This document shows positions 33,201 through 45,600 of a stretch of DNA of 64,000 bases, in pieces. Within the stretch, counting starts at the first letter, position 1. Every line of letters begins with the position of its first letter. The notes beneath the pieces are model-generated. The model was given only the letters and a program-made list of their open reading frames with translations, did not search any database and was not told the DNA's origin. Position numbers and translations under genes: made by a program. Origin of the DNA: Gamsiella multidivaricata (lineage: Eukaryota; Mortierellomycota; Mortierellomycetes; Mortierellales; Mortierellaceae); NCBI RefSeq assembly GCF_025024155.1, contig NW_026251726.1, positions 432,792 to 496,791 on the forward strand. The letters run 5' to 3'.

Positions 33201-36200
33201 TCGAAGAGTAAAAATATTTTGAGCAATTGCAGGTTATTTGGAAGACCAGTTAGTGATATTCAAGGCGAACAATGTACTCATTTCCTACCTCACTCTTGTG
33301 GCCAATATTGTAGAAACTGCGCAGATCAAGTGGTGACCGTCCAGCTGAAGAATCAGAAGCAGGATGTGCAGATCGATGGAGAGATCTTAACAGTGCTCAG
33401 GAAGACAGACCATGGCAATAAAGGCTACGAGATCCTCGTCATGGGCAAGAATGGTAGAGAACAATGACGGCTGTGTAGGAATGAACAAAGACCATGTTGC
33501 AACTTGAAGCACTCACTCACAGCAAATTATTTATTTCTTGTTGATTGCTACTACAGGTGAGAAGAGACCCAACATTCCCTTGGAGTTCGAGTTTAATCAT
33601 CCGATTTGGCCGAACCCGCTCGACATATATCTTCGCTCGGATGCAGATGGTATTATCCTTTTAGGTGATCTGCAGGAGATTACCAGCTTCGACTGCAAAA
33701 CCAGTGATGTCTCCTGGGATCTCCAGTTTCAAGTGAAATACCCGGATGTCATTCATGGTATCGCTGGCGAGCCAGTGCGCGTGCCATGTAGCCGAACGAG
33801 CGCATTTTACATCCGCTCAGTGTCACTCTTTAGGTGTTCCATGGGTACTTGGACAGATCAGTAAGCAACTCTTGTCATTACTATATACCTTCCCTTCTCA
33901 CCCGAGGAACGTGTGTGAATTAATGCCCTGCAATAACTTAATTAGGTGTTATCTGGAGGATGCTACGAATAAGATCAAGCTGTCGGATGGAATGCTCACT
34001 GTCTCAGACTTGACCACGGGCTACTACACCCTGCGGATCGGAGATGTATCCATTGATCTGGTTATCTCAAACCCAAAGACCTCTCAGCACATAACGGGCA
34101 TCCTGGAGAAGTTCCATATCGAATCCAATCCTATGCTGGAGATCTTGGACAGCGCCAAATACCCTCTCTTCTTGTCGCCGACCACCGTCGACAACAGTGA
34201 TCAACTTCCGAAAATCAATATCAGGGTTCATAATTGGACTCCAGAAACGAGGGTTTGTGTTATCGCCTCAAAGTTCGTACCCAACAAACCCATGATCGAA
34301 AATATGGCCGTCGTGGAGTTCGAACGCCTTTGGAGCAAGGAGCAAGCGGAGCGAACTTCAACGACCTATCGAACAGGCAGGATTCTAGGCGAGGAATACC
34401 AGTACATCCTGAACAGGAAGGCTCAGTCAAAACATTGGGCTGGAAACCTTTTGACTAAGCCGAGTGTCTTGTTGACCCCTTGGGTAAGGCCACGCCTTTT
34501 AGAAAAAGAGAAAAAGAAAAAGAAAAAGAAAAAAAAGTGCTGCTGCAGCGTCAATGCCAATGAAATGCTAACGCTTAGCAACCATTCTTGATACCGCCTT
34601 GAATACCTACCAGAGCATTGGAGATACCACAGCAGCGGAGCAAGAAATGGCGGATCAAAATCTCGCCAACGTGAGGGGGAAATCTACTGCGTTTGGGAAC
34701 TCATCCTATCGTGGACGAGGCCTAGGTAAGGGAGGTGCTCGCCGCATGCGCTCGTTCTTGCCGCATGGAGCACCTCAGCTGATCAGCTTCCTGGCCAACC
34801 CTAGCGCGGTACTGGCAAATCTAATCCCGGACCCAAGCACTAGTGTCGTGACGGTTCCGTATACCGAAATCAAGGAGGGAAGCTTTCTGCAGATTCTCGT
34901 TACGGATGGTGCTCAGGCTGTACAGGATTTCTTTGTGGTTCAAGACTTGGTAAAGACTCCGATACAAAAGCGGGATCTGCGATTCAGGAGTCCTTTGGAT
35001 CACACCAAGCACTACATTGGTGAGAGGACCGGTATCAATCTGGACCCCAAGCTCAGCAGCGCTGGTGCCGCCTCAACGGAGCCCCATTGTATCACCTTGG
35101 CATCTAGTGGGAGCTCTTCATCGGCAGTACGTGTGATCAACTCTGTGGGCCAGGTATATGATCTGATGATGACACTCTTGGAAACGGAACAAAACAAACA
35201 GAACCTGAGAAAGTTCGGGTTTATTGTGGATTGGCACCGGTTCTCGAAGGCAGTCAAGGATGAAAAGTATTCAAAATGGAATTGTCATGAGCTCAACTTA
35301 TTCTTGTACAAGAAGGACAAGCCCTACTTCGATGAAGTCGTCGCTCCCTTCATTAAGGTACGAACGCTCAGTCTCGCTCGTTAATACAGTTCTTTTTTTC
35401 AGTGGTGATTTTATACTAATTGTTGCTTCCCTCTTTACTCTAGAACAAATTGGTGAAGTCATTTATGGACGATTACCTGATCGGAGCATCGTTGGAGAAG
35501 TATACCGCGTTGAAAGAGTTTGACTTTCTGTCGTGTTTGGAAAAGTGCCTGCTAGCCCATCGCATCCCTCGACTCAAGCACTCGGTCGCGCAATGGATTC
35601 GAAGCAGAGTGCACAACACCAAAGTGGCCAGTGATGTAAAGCTGTTCAGGACCGTCATGAACTCCGGAGCCATCGAGGAATTGAAGCCTTCCTCGCCTGA
35701 CTTGCGGAAGGAGAAGGAAGTAGAGTAAGTTTTTTTTTTTTTTTACTAATATTCAGTGATCTTCATGATACTGCTCCCTCGCTACTTGGTTGCTTAAAAA
35801 TAACTCTCTTTGCTCTTTTCTTGCTACTAATGATATATCTTGCAGCCTCATGGGTTCAAGGTCTGAAGGAGGTGGAGGCGATGCTGGTTCAGACAAGGGG
35901 GCTGAAGACTTTGAGATGGTTGAAAGTGCCCCTTTAGGGGCCAGTGTGATGAACGCTCAACGTTCAACAGTAGCCACTGCAAGTCTCTTTGGAGCGCCGG
36001 CTGGATCAGCGCCAGGTGGTGGCGGTTTTGGCGGTTTTGGCGGTTTTGGTACTCAAGCTGCTCCAGGTATGGGAGGGAGGACTTTGGTTTAGGTCCGGCT
36101 ATCACTGCTTTATGCGACTCGGCACCTTCCAATACCAGTTTAGTTGATGGTGCAGCTGCATCTAATACCAGTCTGTTTGGCTCAACTTTCAATCTAATAG

Positions 36201-39200
36201 GTTCAAGTTCAATTTTTGGCTTTCAAGCTCCACCCGCCCCTCAGGCTCTAGCTGCGCCCATGACTAGCGCACTATTCTGTGCCGCATCAGCACCTCCTCC
36301 ACCTCTACACGATGGTGTATCGTATTCTCCTACCTCGCCGTCGTACTCACCTACCTCACCGCCGTACATACCCGTATCTCCATCAGCACCTGTGTTTGGA
36401 GGCGCAGGAGCAGCGGCTCAGAGCCAGTCCAACTCTGGAAACCCTGCACACCACTCGTTGAGAATTCAGGCCGAACAAAAGCTACAAAGCCAGTTCAAGC
36501 CCGTGGATTTGACAAAAGAGATGGCCGAGACCTATTACTGGGGACGTCAGGATAAGAGTGGGACTAGCAGCAGCACGGATGTAAATGCGTTCTGGTTGGA
36601 CTTTGTCGAATGGGATGAGTCCTCTGGAGGGTCGTTCCTGTCGCAGGTAACGTCGAAATACCGTGTCCCGTTGAGACTTTTGTAAAATATGGCTATGGCT
36701 CACTAACACGCTGTATTCTTTGTGTCCTTCGTACCATCTCCGTAGAACTTTGTGGTCAATACACAGACGTTTACATCCGCGATGGCAACAATTGCCCTAC
36801 TGGGCGTGACCTTCAAGCCTAAGGAGGCAATTGTGAAGCGCAGTGTTGATCACAGTCTGACGGTCTCTTCGCTCTCGCCTGCGATTGTGTTCCATTCGTC
36901 CACCAAGGTATGTGTTATCCTTATAATGTTCTCCACGTTGAACTTTTTGGTTATCTTGATGCTTTATTCCTAACTGCATTCAACACTGTGACAAAACGCT
37001 TTAGGAGCTGAGCGAGACGCTTATTACCGGATCGGTCCTAATCACGCAGCAATACTTTGGAATACTGGACCAGAAGGAGTACGACTCGAAATTGATGACC
37101 AATGTGAGGAAATATATCCAGCCTAGCACTGAGATGAGGCCGCTGATATCTTATGGGGCTCATGTCGTTCTGATGAGTAAGTGTCGCAATTTCTGCTCAT
37201 ATGTCTCAACCAGCTCGCCAAGGACTACCTCTCCTTACAATTTTATTTTCCGTAAACTCTGTAGACGCAACACCAAGCCCTATGAAGCTGCATGTTGAAG
37301 TCCAGCTGCCCTATGGAGCGATCTCTATCCACAGCCCTCTGGAGTCTGGCCAGGACATTCAGCTGGAAGCGCACCGGACCTTCCAGTACGAGTATAGCTT
37401 TTATTTCCCCGAAGAGGGTGATTTTCCGCATTACCCGGCTCACGTCTCGAACTATGAGGACATTGTTGCATTTGCTTCACCGTCGGTCCTCAAGGTTCGC
37501 ACAGCTAACACCGGTCAGTCCAAGGAAACGGTCGACACCACCACTTGGAACTATGTCCTCACTCGGGGCAGTCAAGAGGATGTGCTTTCTAAACTGGCGA
37601 TTGATCCCTTGGACGGTATGCGGGTTGAACAGTTAATCCCGCGGTTGTATCGCGACAAGACATTCTTGAGACGCGTTACTGGCGTGCTAAGGGATCGACA
37701 CGAATACAATGACCGCATTTGGAGCGTGAGTTTGGTCCTGAAGGGTGATGAGGCGTACCAGCTGCAGCTGGTGAGGGAGTACGTGGCGAATCAAGAGATT
37801 ACGCAAAAAGTCGGGTACTGGTTTACGTCGGCTTTGTTGACACGTAGACCGGAGAGCCACTACGAGTCTGTAAAGGACGCGTTCCATTACCTAGAGTACT
37901 TCCCACTTATCAATGCGCGAGGTAAGGAGCTAGTGCTATGATAAATGCAAGGATATCCTGACCTTTTAAGGGTGCACTTGATAACTAACGGTATCTTTTG
38001 AAACAGCACACAAGGCGACAAAGAAGACGACCATTCTTAATGGCCGATTCAAGGCCCAGTACGAGAGGTTCTTGACCCTGTTGAGTCAAAAACCTTATCA
38101 AGACGTGGATGATCTCCTTATCCTCATCGTCTACCTTCTGGCCCAGGATCGAATTCTCGAGGCCAAGACCCATTTTGTCAAGTTATCGGCCTTGGTTACC
38201 GAGGGCAATCTCGAGAACGAGCTGGAAGGCCAACATAATTTCCAGCAGATCCAATACGACTATCTCCGAGCATATCTCAGTCTGTGCGTCGAAGTCGAGG
38301 TGGATACTGACACGACCGGTGCGGACCTTGATCTAGAAGGAATCCAGGTCATTGTGGACAAGTATCAGGACTACCCAGTTCAGCGATGGAACCGATTGTT
38401 CAAGGAAATGAAGATTTACGTGGATGAGATTTTGCGAGCCTCGATGGACACCCCGGCTTCTGCTGAAGATGATGACACTGTGATGGTAAGCGCGACCCAG
38501 GAGGCTTCTTTGATCTCTACCGGCGATGACACTGAGAAGACCGTGCCTGTTACTGTCGAGTTCAAGATTGGATCTAACAGTCAAGTCGTAATCCATCATC
38601 GTGGAGTCGGAGAGGTCATGGTCGAGTACTACGTGATTGATGCGGAGACGATGTTCTCGGCCTCGCCTCTGACGTTCAGCGATCAAGGCCAGAGCGAGAC
38701 CAACTTTGCGGCGAACAAGTCTCAGGCTGCAGGAGCGTCTTCTTCTTCTGGTAGTGGTTGGAGAACGAATGGAGTGATGCAGGCACGGCTTCAGAACCTA
38801 CAGCATAACACCCCTTTTACAACTCAGTTCCGACCGTCGCCACCTTCATCGTCGTCTGCGGATTCGACAAGTTATCGACTTGTGAAGCCCAATGGAGTCG
38901 ACAAGCATACGGTGGAGCGTGCGGTTTCGGATGTCGGAGTGTTGAGGGTTCCGATTTTGGACAAATATGTGAACACGAACGTGATGATCTCGGTGACGAC
39001 TGTGCCTCCGGCGGCGACGAAGACCTGGAAGGCATACTACTCGCAGACGATTTCGGTACAGGTGCAGGAGCTTTCTGGCACGATTAGGGTAGTGACGAAG
39101 TCTGCGGCCGAGAAGGAGGAGGAGTTGAGCGAGGAAGAGGAGGGAGAGGGAAACGTTCGTCGGGCGAAGCGCGTTAGGCACAACAAGAACCGCCGTAGGG

Positions 39201-39454
39201 GTGAAGCGATCCGTGGTGGATATGTGAAAGTTTACGCGGAGATGAAGAATGGGCCGAGGGATACGGTGTTCTGGAAGGATGGGTACACTGATCTAGTGGG
39301 CCGATTCGATTATGCGACGGTGTCGACGGGTGCGAGTACGGGTGCTAAAAGCGATAAGGATGGTGGGTTGGCGGGTGTGAAGCGGTTTGTGCTGTTTGTG
39401 GACGGTGGTAAGGAGGGATGCGTGGTCAAGACAGTGCCTGTACCATCTGCTTGA
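30276..39454 (+). CDS. Giant (about 2,524 aa) protein with macroglobulin-like, FG-rich and CTD-heptad segments
   Basis: Eighteen proposed exons: 30276-31360, 31475-31592, 31693-31871, 31948-32329, 32426-32545, 32642-32827, 32924-33207, 33314-33453, 33557-33860, 33946-34483, 34614-35357, 35444-35724, 35846-36066, 36093-36646, 36746-36907, 37005-37176, 37265-37921, 38007-39454. The total is divisible by three. The N-terminal third is helical. From about residue 460 come beta-rich stretches (PVVFRLKVKNAKRILVRVFE; HILTIIDENMKKVTENVSIWL) that resemble MG2/MG3 modules of alpha-2-macroglobulins. Later YEYSFYFPEEGDF and PHYPAHVSNYE look like another sandwich domain. Residues about 1455-1600 are FG-rich, then YSPTSPS heptads. 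A basic patch (RRAKRVRHNKNRRR) lies near the C-terminus. No signal peptide or membrane span is seen, so an intracellular role is inferred. The family is not identified. Weak points: the exon 10/11 junction (34579 is an alternative acceptor) and the 26-bp intron 13. Confidence 0.8.
36323..36385 (+). other. Three in-register RNA polymerase II CTD-type heptads inside the giant protein
   Basis: The reading frame of exon 14 encodes YSPTSPS (36323-36343), YSPTSPP (36344-36364) and YIPVSPS (36365-36385). The first matches the Rpb1 CTD consensus exactly, the second at six of seven positions and the third at five of seven. Confidence 0.9.
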
Positions 39455-40350
39455 GAACAGAACAAGGGATGAATGAATGGGTTGGCCAATAAAAACCAAG
39501 TCGAGAGAATGGTGGCAACATCTTTTAATCTAACTTAGTGGCGTGCTTTCTTTCAACGTGTATTGCATAGCAAAAAATAGTAAATGCAGAAGAAGTGAGA
39601 GCGGAGGCGCTGCGTCGTTTTCAAATGTCAATGACAACATCATGCTTCTTTGCTATGTCACCTTTGCTAAAGAATGGACCCTGACATGCTCCTTTGCTCT
39701 AATGAACGCATATCCAGCAATCTGTTCCTATACGACTGTCCTCCCCTTCTTTTGACATGGAGAAATCTCTTGACCCAATGTATCAGACCATGATTAAAGG
39801 AAACTGAATCGGAAAGAGCGCTCTCATTGACATCATAATGTGGCGAATGTCATCAAAGGCCCCATGTCTGAAGTAGGAGGAGAGGCTGATGATGGTTCGG
39901 CAGGTCTTGTCCGGCGCCAGACTCGAAATGATATCACTTAATGTATCCAGACAGTATTTGCTCCGACCATTCTGAATGGAAACATGCGAGCCGTAATAAT
40001 AGCAATTCTGAGCCTAGACCCTAGGCGGGAGGGCGGAACTGTGGGACTCTGTCGTACTGAACAAAAAGTCGGACTGGGATCCGATGGATAGCCTGTCCGA
40101 GGTGCTGGGGCAGAGAGAGAGAGAGGGAGAGGGAAGGGACCTGCGTTCCATTTCATTGGCACATGCGAAATACGGCACTTGGATAATAAAAATGGTTATT
40201 GTCGTGTGTGTGTGTGTGCTCTCAGGCCCAAATAAACAACAACTGATCACTTCTGATCTCTCTCTCTCTCTCTCTTTTTTTTTTTTTTTCATTCCTTTTT
40301 GATTCTTCTCATTTCGCATTCACTCATTCACCACTACCACCACTATCACC
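39455..40350. other. Intergenic, 3' flank of giant gene and promoter of CaaX gene
   Basis: AATAAAAA at 39488-39495 is a likely polyadenylation signal of the upstream gene. The last 100 bp contain a CT run (40256-40275) and a T run (40276-40290), then C/A-rich leader with CAC repeats before the ATG. No gene seen. Confidence 0.55.
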
Positions 40351-42197
40351 ATGTCTGATACCATTGGTAAGGCGCTCTTTCCTTTTTCCGTTTTCGTTTT
40401 GTTCTCTTATCATACATATCCTCTCTGCGTTAATTGGGCACTATCCCCTATCTCCGTACCTGAAAGATTATTATTATTATTTTTTTTGGTTCAATTTCAT
40501 TTATCGTCCTATCTCTGCACCCGAGGAATGGGGGCACCACCTGCAGAGAGAGAGAGAGAGCTATTCAATGCAGCATTGACAGCATTGACGCATAATCGAA
40601 ATCGCCCAATGGCTCTCAACTGCTTCGCTTTTTTGTCCTGTGAACAACTCTCAATTGCCTGCAGATCATGGCACACAAACATCCTGCATAATAATATCCT
40701 TGGCTGGGTTGGGTTGGGTTTCGGTTGGGGTTGATCGTTGTACATTCTTCGATATCTCACACACCTCGCTTTCGTACCTTCCTCGTATTTATTTTTTATT
40801 TTTTATTTTTTATAGAGCAATCCGTCGTCGTGCCTTCCTACGGGATCAAGGAAGAGGCAACCCCCGTCATCCCCAAGGCCACTATCGAGGAAACCGCCAT
40901 TGCTGTTGCAGAGGAGTTGATCAAGGAGCAGGAAGAAAAGGCCGCAGAGGAGAACCGCATTGCTGAAGAAAAGGTGGCTGAGGAGAAGCGCGCCGCTGAG
41001 GAGGAGGAGGCACGTGTCGCTGCTGAGGCCAAGGCTGCGGAAGAGAAGGCCGCAGAGGAGAAGCAGATCACTGAGGAAAACCGCATTGCCGAGGAGAACC
41101 GCATTGCCGAGGAGAACCGCATTGCTGAGGAGAACCGCATTGCTGAGGAAAAGGTTGCTGAAGAGAAGCGCAAGGCCGCAGAAGAGGCTGCTCATCTGGA
41201 GGCGGAAGCCAAGGCTGCTGCTGAGGAGGAGGCTGCTCGTGTCGCAGAGGAGAAGCGTATTGCTGAGGAAAAGGCTTCTGAGGAGAAGCGCGTTGCTGAG
41301 GAGGAAGCTGCTCGTCTTGAGGCTGAGGCTAAACTCAAGGCTGAGGAAGAGGCAACCCGTGTCGCTGCTGAACTCAAGGCTGCAGAGGAGAAAGCCGCCG
41401 AGGAAAAGCACGCTGCTGAGGAGGCTGCCCGTATTGCTGCTGAGAAGGAAGCCGCAGAGTTGAAGGCTGCTGAGGAAGAAGCCGCCCGTATTGCTGCCGA
41501 GGAGAAGCGCAAGGTTGAAGAGGAGGCTGCACGCGTTGCTGCCGAGCTCAAGGCTGCCGAGGAGAAAGCCGCCGAGGAAGAGCACGCTGCTGAGGAGGCC
41601 GCTCGTGTTGCTGCTGAGAAGGCCGCTGCAGAGTTGAGGGCTGCCGAGGAGGAGACTATCCGTGTTGCTGAGGAGAAGAAGCGTCAGGTCGAGGAAGAGG
41701 CTGCCCGTGTCGCTGCAGAGGCCAAGGCTGCTGCTCAGAAGCTGGCTGAGGATCTCAAGGCTAATGCCGACGCCGAGGCTGCTCTTGTGGCTGCCAACTT
41801 GAAGGAGGTTGAGGAGAAGGCTGCCGCTGAGAAGCAGGCTGTTCAAAAGGCCGTGGAGGAGACCGTGGCCGAGGTTTCTGCAAGTGCTACGGAGGTCAAG
41901 GACACTGTTGCAGAGAAGGTTACTGGAGCTGTTGCCGATGTTACCACTGCCGTCGCTGAGGCATCGACTAAGGTTGCAGACGCCGTCAAGTTGGAGGACG
42001 CCCCAGCGGTCACTGCCACGCCTGCACCCGCTGTTGTTGAGGAGGAGGTCAAGCCCACAGTTGCTGAGGAGGAGGTCAAGCCCACAGCTGCTGAGGAGGT
42101 CAAGCCTGCTGTCGCTGCTACTTCTACTGCTGCGGCTTCCAAGACTGAGGCTGCGAAGAAGGAGAAGAAGAACAGCAAGGCCTGCGTCATCATGTAA
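40351..42197 (+). CDS. Ala/Glu/Lys-rich coiled-coil protein with C-terminal CaaX box
   Basis: Two exons: a 16-nt exon 40351-40366 (MSDTI plus one base) and 40816-42197, joined in phase 1. The product is 465 aa. After VVVPSYGIKEEATP the protein is a nearly continuous helix of AAEEKAAEE-like repeats (about 30-390), predicted to form a long coiled coil or single alpha-helix. An Ala/Val/Thr-rich segment with repeated EEVKPT follows, then KKEKKNSKACVIM. The final CVIM is a CaaX motif with a polybasic stretch before it, expected to be farnesylated and to anchor the protein at a membrane. The combination suggests a membrane-tethered structural or tethering protein; no family is recognised. A 484-codon antisense ORF is the mirror of the repeats. 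Confidence 0.88.
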
Positions 42198-42690
42198 ATA
42201 TTTCTTTTTTCTACTTTTCTCTTTCTCATTGACACCTCGTACTCCGTTGTTATTCACTGCATCCTGTTCATCTTTCGATAATTCTTCGTGGTCAAAAACA
42301 CCATCTCTTTTTTTCCCTGTGTTTCACGGGGGATATTCATGGGGCTAATATTCATCATACCCAGATTCCACCACTGTTCATCGTTAAGGGACAGATGGCA
42401 AAATAAACAAAAACCAAATGTACTTTACCGCTCCAACCACGCGAGCACAAACAGGAGAATCCCGTCCTGTTCCTGAATCGAAGATTGTGGACTGTGTGCC
42501 TGAAAATGATTGGTGGCGTCCCTGTTCCACAGGATGTGGTGCTACGAATTCCTTATCCTCTTTACGCCTCATCCACCTTTCTTTCCTTCCCTCCTTCCTT
42601 CCTTCCTTCCTACCTGCATCCACAACCCACGCGCTCTCCTTCTCTCGCCTTCCCTGTTTTGCTCTTGCTGGCTGTGCATCCTCATCTTCC
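42198..42690. other. Intergenic between CaaX gene and CWH43
   Basis: AATAAACAAAA at 42403 is a candidate polyadenylation site of the CaaX gene. A CCTT microsatellite (about 42586-42612) lies in the C/T-rich leader of CWH43. No gene seen. Confidence 0.55.
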
Positions 42691-45600
42691 ATGGTCTACC
42701 TGACAGACAAGAAGGGCGCCATCCTCTCCAGGGTAAGCATATATCCGTATATCCGGAAATCTTTATATTTCTTACGAGTAATTAGGATCCGTATTTTAAC
42801 GCGAGGCTGCTCTTGATATAATAATATAGATTCCAGCGACTACAGTTCCCCTTGCTCAAACCCTCTTCGGTGCCTGTAAGTGAGCATGGACATTCGAATC
42901 ACAAAGGGAATCACTTTTCTGTGGAATGAGTGAAATCACATGCAGGAACTTAATGTCAAGGAAGGAGGCGCTATTTCCATATTTCAGTTTCTGTGGAACT
43001 ACAGCCCACGGCAATGGGACAACAACAACCACAGCCTGGTGCGTCCTCCAGCTTGTAAAAAACAAAAGCACCTTCTTATTTTCGTCTCGACCGCTCTGGA
43101 CTATTGACGCTCGAGCAACACTCCACTGCGGTTCGTAGTATATTCCGTTCTCTTGAATGAAACTTTCTTTTTTTTTAACGCGCGGAATCATTTAGCCGCA
43201 TTTTTGCTAGCCCTCATAATTGGGTGCTATGGCCATTACTACAAGATTGTCACCAACGGTGTTGCGGGATATCCAGACGTAAGTGGGGACGCGCGAAGGA
43301 GGATGAAGATGTATTTCAGTAGCCGTGATGCCTCGAAATGTTCCATCGCTCCCAATTCACTGGAAAGATCGCAAAACTGAAGTCGTGTTTGATTATATAG
43401 GAATGGTTCCCAAGTGTCAGTGCAACAACAGGGGATTGGTATCCTGAGAGAAACATCTGCCAGATCTTCATAGCCCTCGCATCCGGTACGTAACGTGCGA
43501 TTATTGTTGTACAACGAAAGAGGACTTCAGCCCATTCCATTCATTGTCATATAAGCATACACCAGCCATCCTAACCGCACCCTGGGTGCTTGCATCGACA
43601 TCGATGTAGGTCCTCGGCTATTATTGTGCTACGTTTGGTACTTACTAATCATGCGCAATGTTCCCGCAAATGGATCGCCGGGTTTCGCAAAGTTGCTGTT
43701 CGCAAACGACATAATCAGGACAGTTGCATGTGGCGGATGGGTCTATGTAACATCCTCGGACGACCATGCGATCCATGACTTTGCGATGATCATCTATCTG
43801 CTCTGTACGGTGCCTCACGTCATTGGAACCATCAAGAGCGCACCTCAGAACATGCAGGCACAGAAGTATCGCCGCATGTTCGCCTACACGTTCTTTGGGG
43901 CGCTCATTCCAATGGTCTATTTTTTCATCCAGCATAACGTTCATCACGTCCCTGGAGGTAAGAAAGACAGTTGTTTTGACTAGACATTTTATTGGAGGTA
44001 TGTACTTCATCCAAACCTGATATGCCACATGAACATATTATTGATATATTACCTCTCGTACTGTGCTTAGCTTACACCTACTATGCATTTTTTGAGTGGT
44101 CGCTCATCGTCTCGGATCTGGGGTTTGATGCTGTTTGTATTATCGACTTTGAGGCCTTCGAGTTCCGTGTTGTCGACGTGGGCATAAGTGGGCGTCATGA
44201 TGCTATTGGCGGTGCTTTCAACGACCTCAAGACGTTTGGTGGTAACAGTAGCGGGACCTTTGGGGGCATAAATAAGTCTTTTGGCAAAAGCGGCGGCAAG
44301 GCCAACACAGCCTTCGGTCAGATCAAGCCTGCGGATGCGCTCTCTTTTGCTGCTGATGTGTATCTCGGTATGCTGCATGGTCCTATTTTTGCGCGACAGA
44401 TTCGAAATAACTGCTTTGATTACTCTTTTCCTCACAATCCCCTTCTGATTTATTCAATACCTCGGCAGGATTCATCTTTTGGTCAATGCTGACCTCGCTA
44501 CCCTTGATGATATGGTATTTCCCACTTTGGCATATGGGTCTTTCTGGATACGAACTGTTCCTGTTCTGCAACGTCACCGCCGGCTTGTTGGGCTTCAACG
44601 GTCTTCGCAGGACAATCGACCGATCCAAGGGGCTCTTCCATCTGCTTTCATTGATTGGTGTTCTTTCCTACTCGATTTTTGATTCAGCTTATCGTCTCAT
44701 GGCAGTCGCTACTGGTGTCTCGCTCTCGATGCTCACCTGGGGTGCAACATTGTTCGGACAGCGCCATCAGAATGGGAGGGCTGAGCGTGGGGTGATGGCT
44801 TTGGCGTTAGGATTGATTTTGCACAATGTTGTCAAGCAGGCCTGGTGGGCCAATAACCCGATCTGGCCCATCATGAACTCGAGCAACGGAGGACGGAACT
44901 TACTGGGATTGATTCTGGGTATTCTGGCGAGCATTCAGGTCATGGTGCGCAAGGAACCGTATGAGCACGAAGCCAGATCGATCGAGAGCTCCAAGAAGGA
45001 CGAGAGCTGGATCAAGGCAGCTATTGGTGGCGGGGGATACCTGTTCTGCCTGCATTCTATGTACACGGAGGCCGCGACAATCAGTCGCTGGTCATTGGGC
45101 GGATATCCAAATACGGGCCCTCAGCCTATTGCTGGAGGATTCATGGTCATTATTGCTATGACTGCAGGACTCATGTTATCATCTCAACGTCAATTAGTGA
45201 TTTCAACTCCATGGTTTTGTGTGGGATCTGCAGGATTGGCGCTCCTGCATTTCATCGAGGGCGATATTGGGTTCTTTGGTGGGATCGTCTTTACGGTCTT
45301 TGTGCTATCACTCTTCCCAACAATCTTCCGCTCTTTGAGCCGTCAACCTCCAGGTCGTGCGTTTTTGTTAGCCATGATGGTCTACAATGCCCTGGCACTA
45401 GCACATGTCTGGGTCGTCGCCTATGCTTTCGTGCCCGGTGGAGAGATCATGAGGGAGCACACAGATTACGTCCTTCTGGTCATGCAGGGTTGTCTCTGGT
45501 TTGGGATTCGCAACGCCAACTCGACCATATGGCCTCTAATTTCTGGGACCCGCAAGCGATCCACATTTTCGATCGTCCGTCTGTACACAAAGATCACGCT

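Noticed and set aside
40803..42257. 484-codon minus-strand ORF rich in Leu/Ser
   Set aside because: It is the antisense of the GCTGAGGAG-type repeats in the CaaX gene; the plus strand has a proper start, splice sites and CaaX end.
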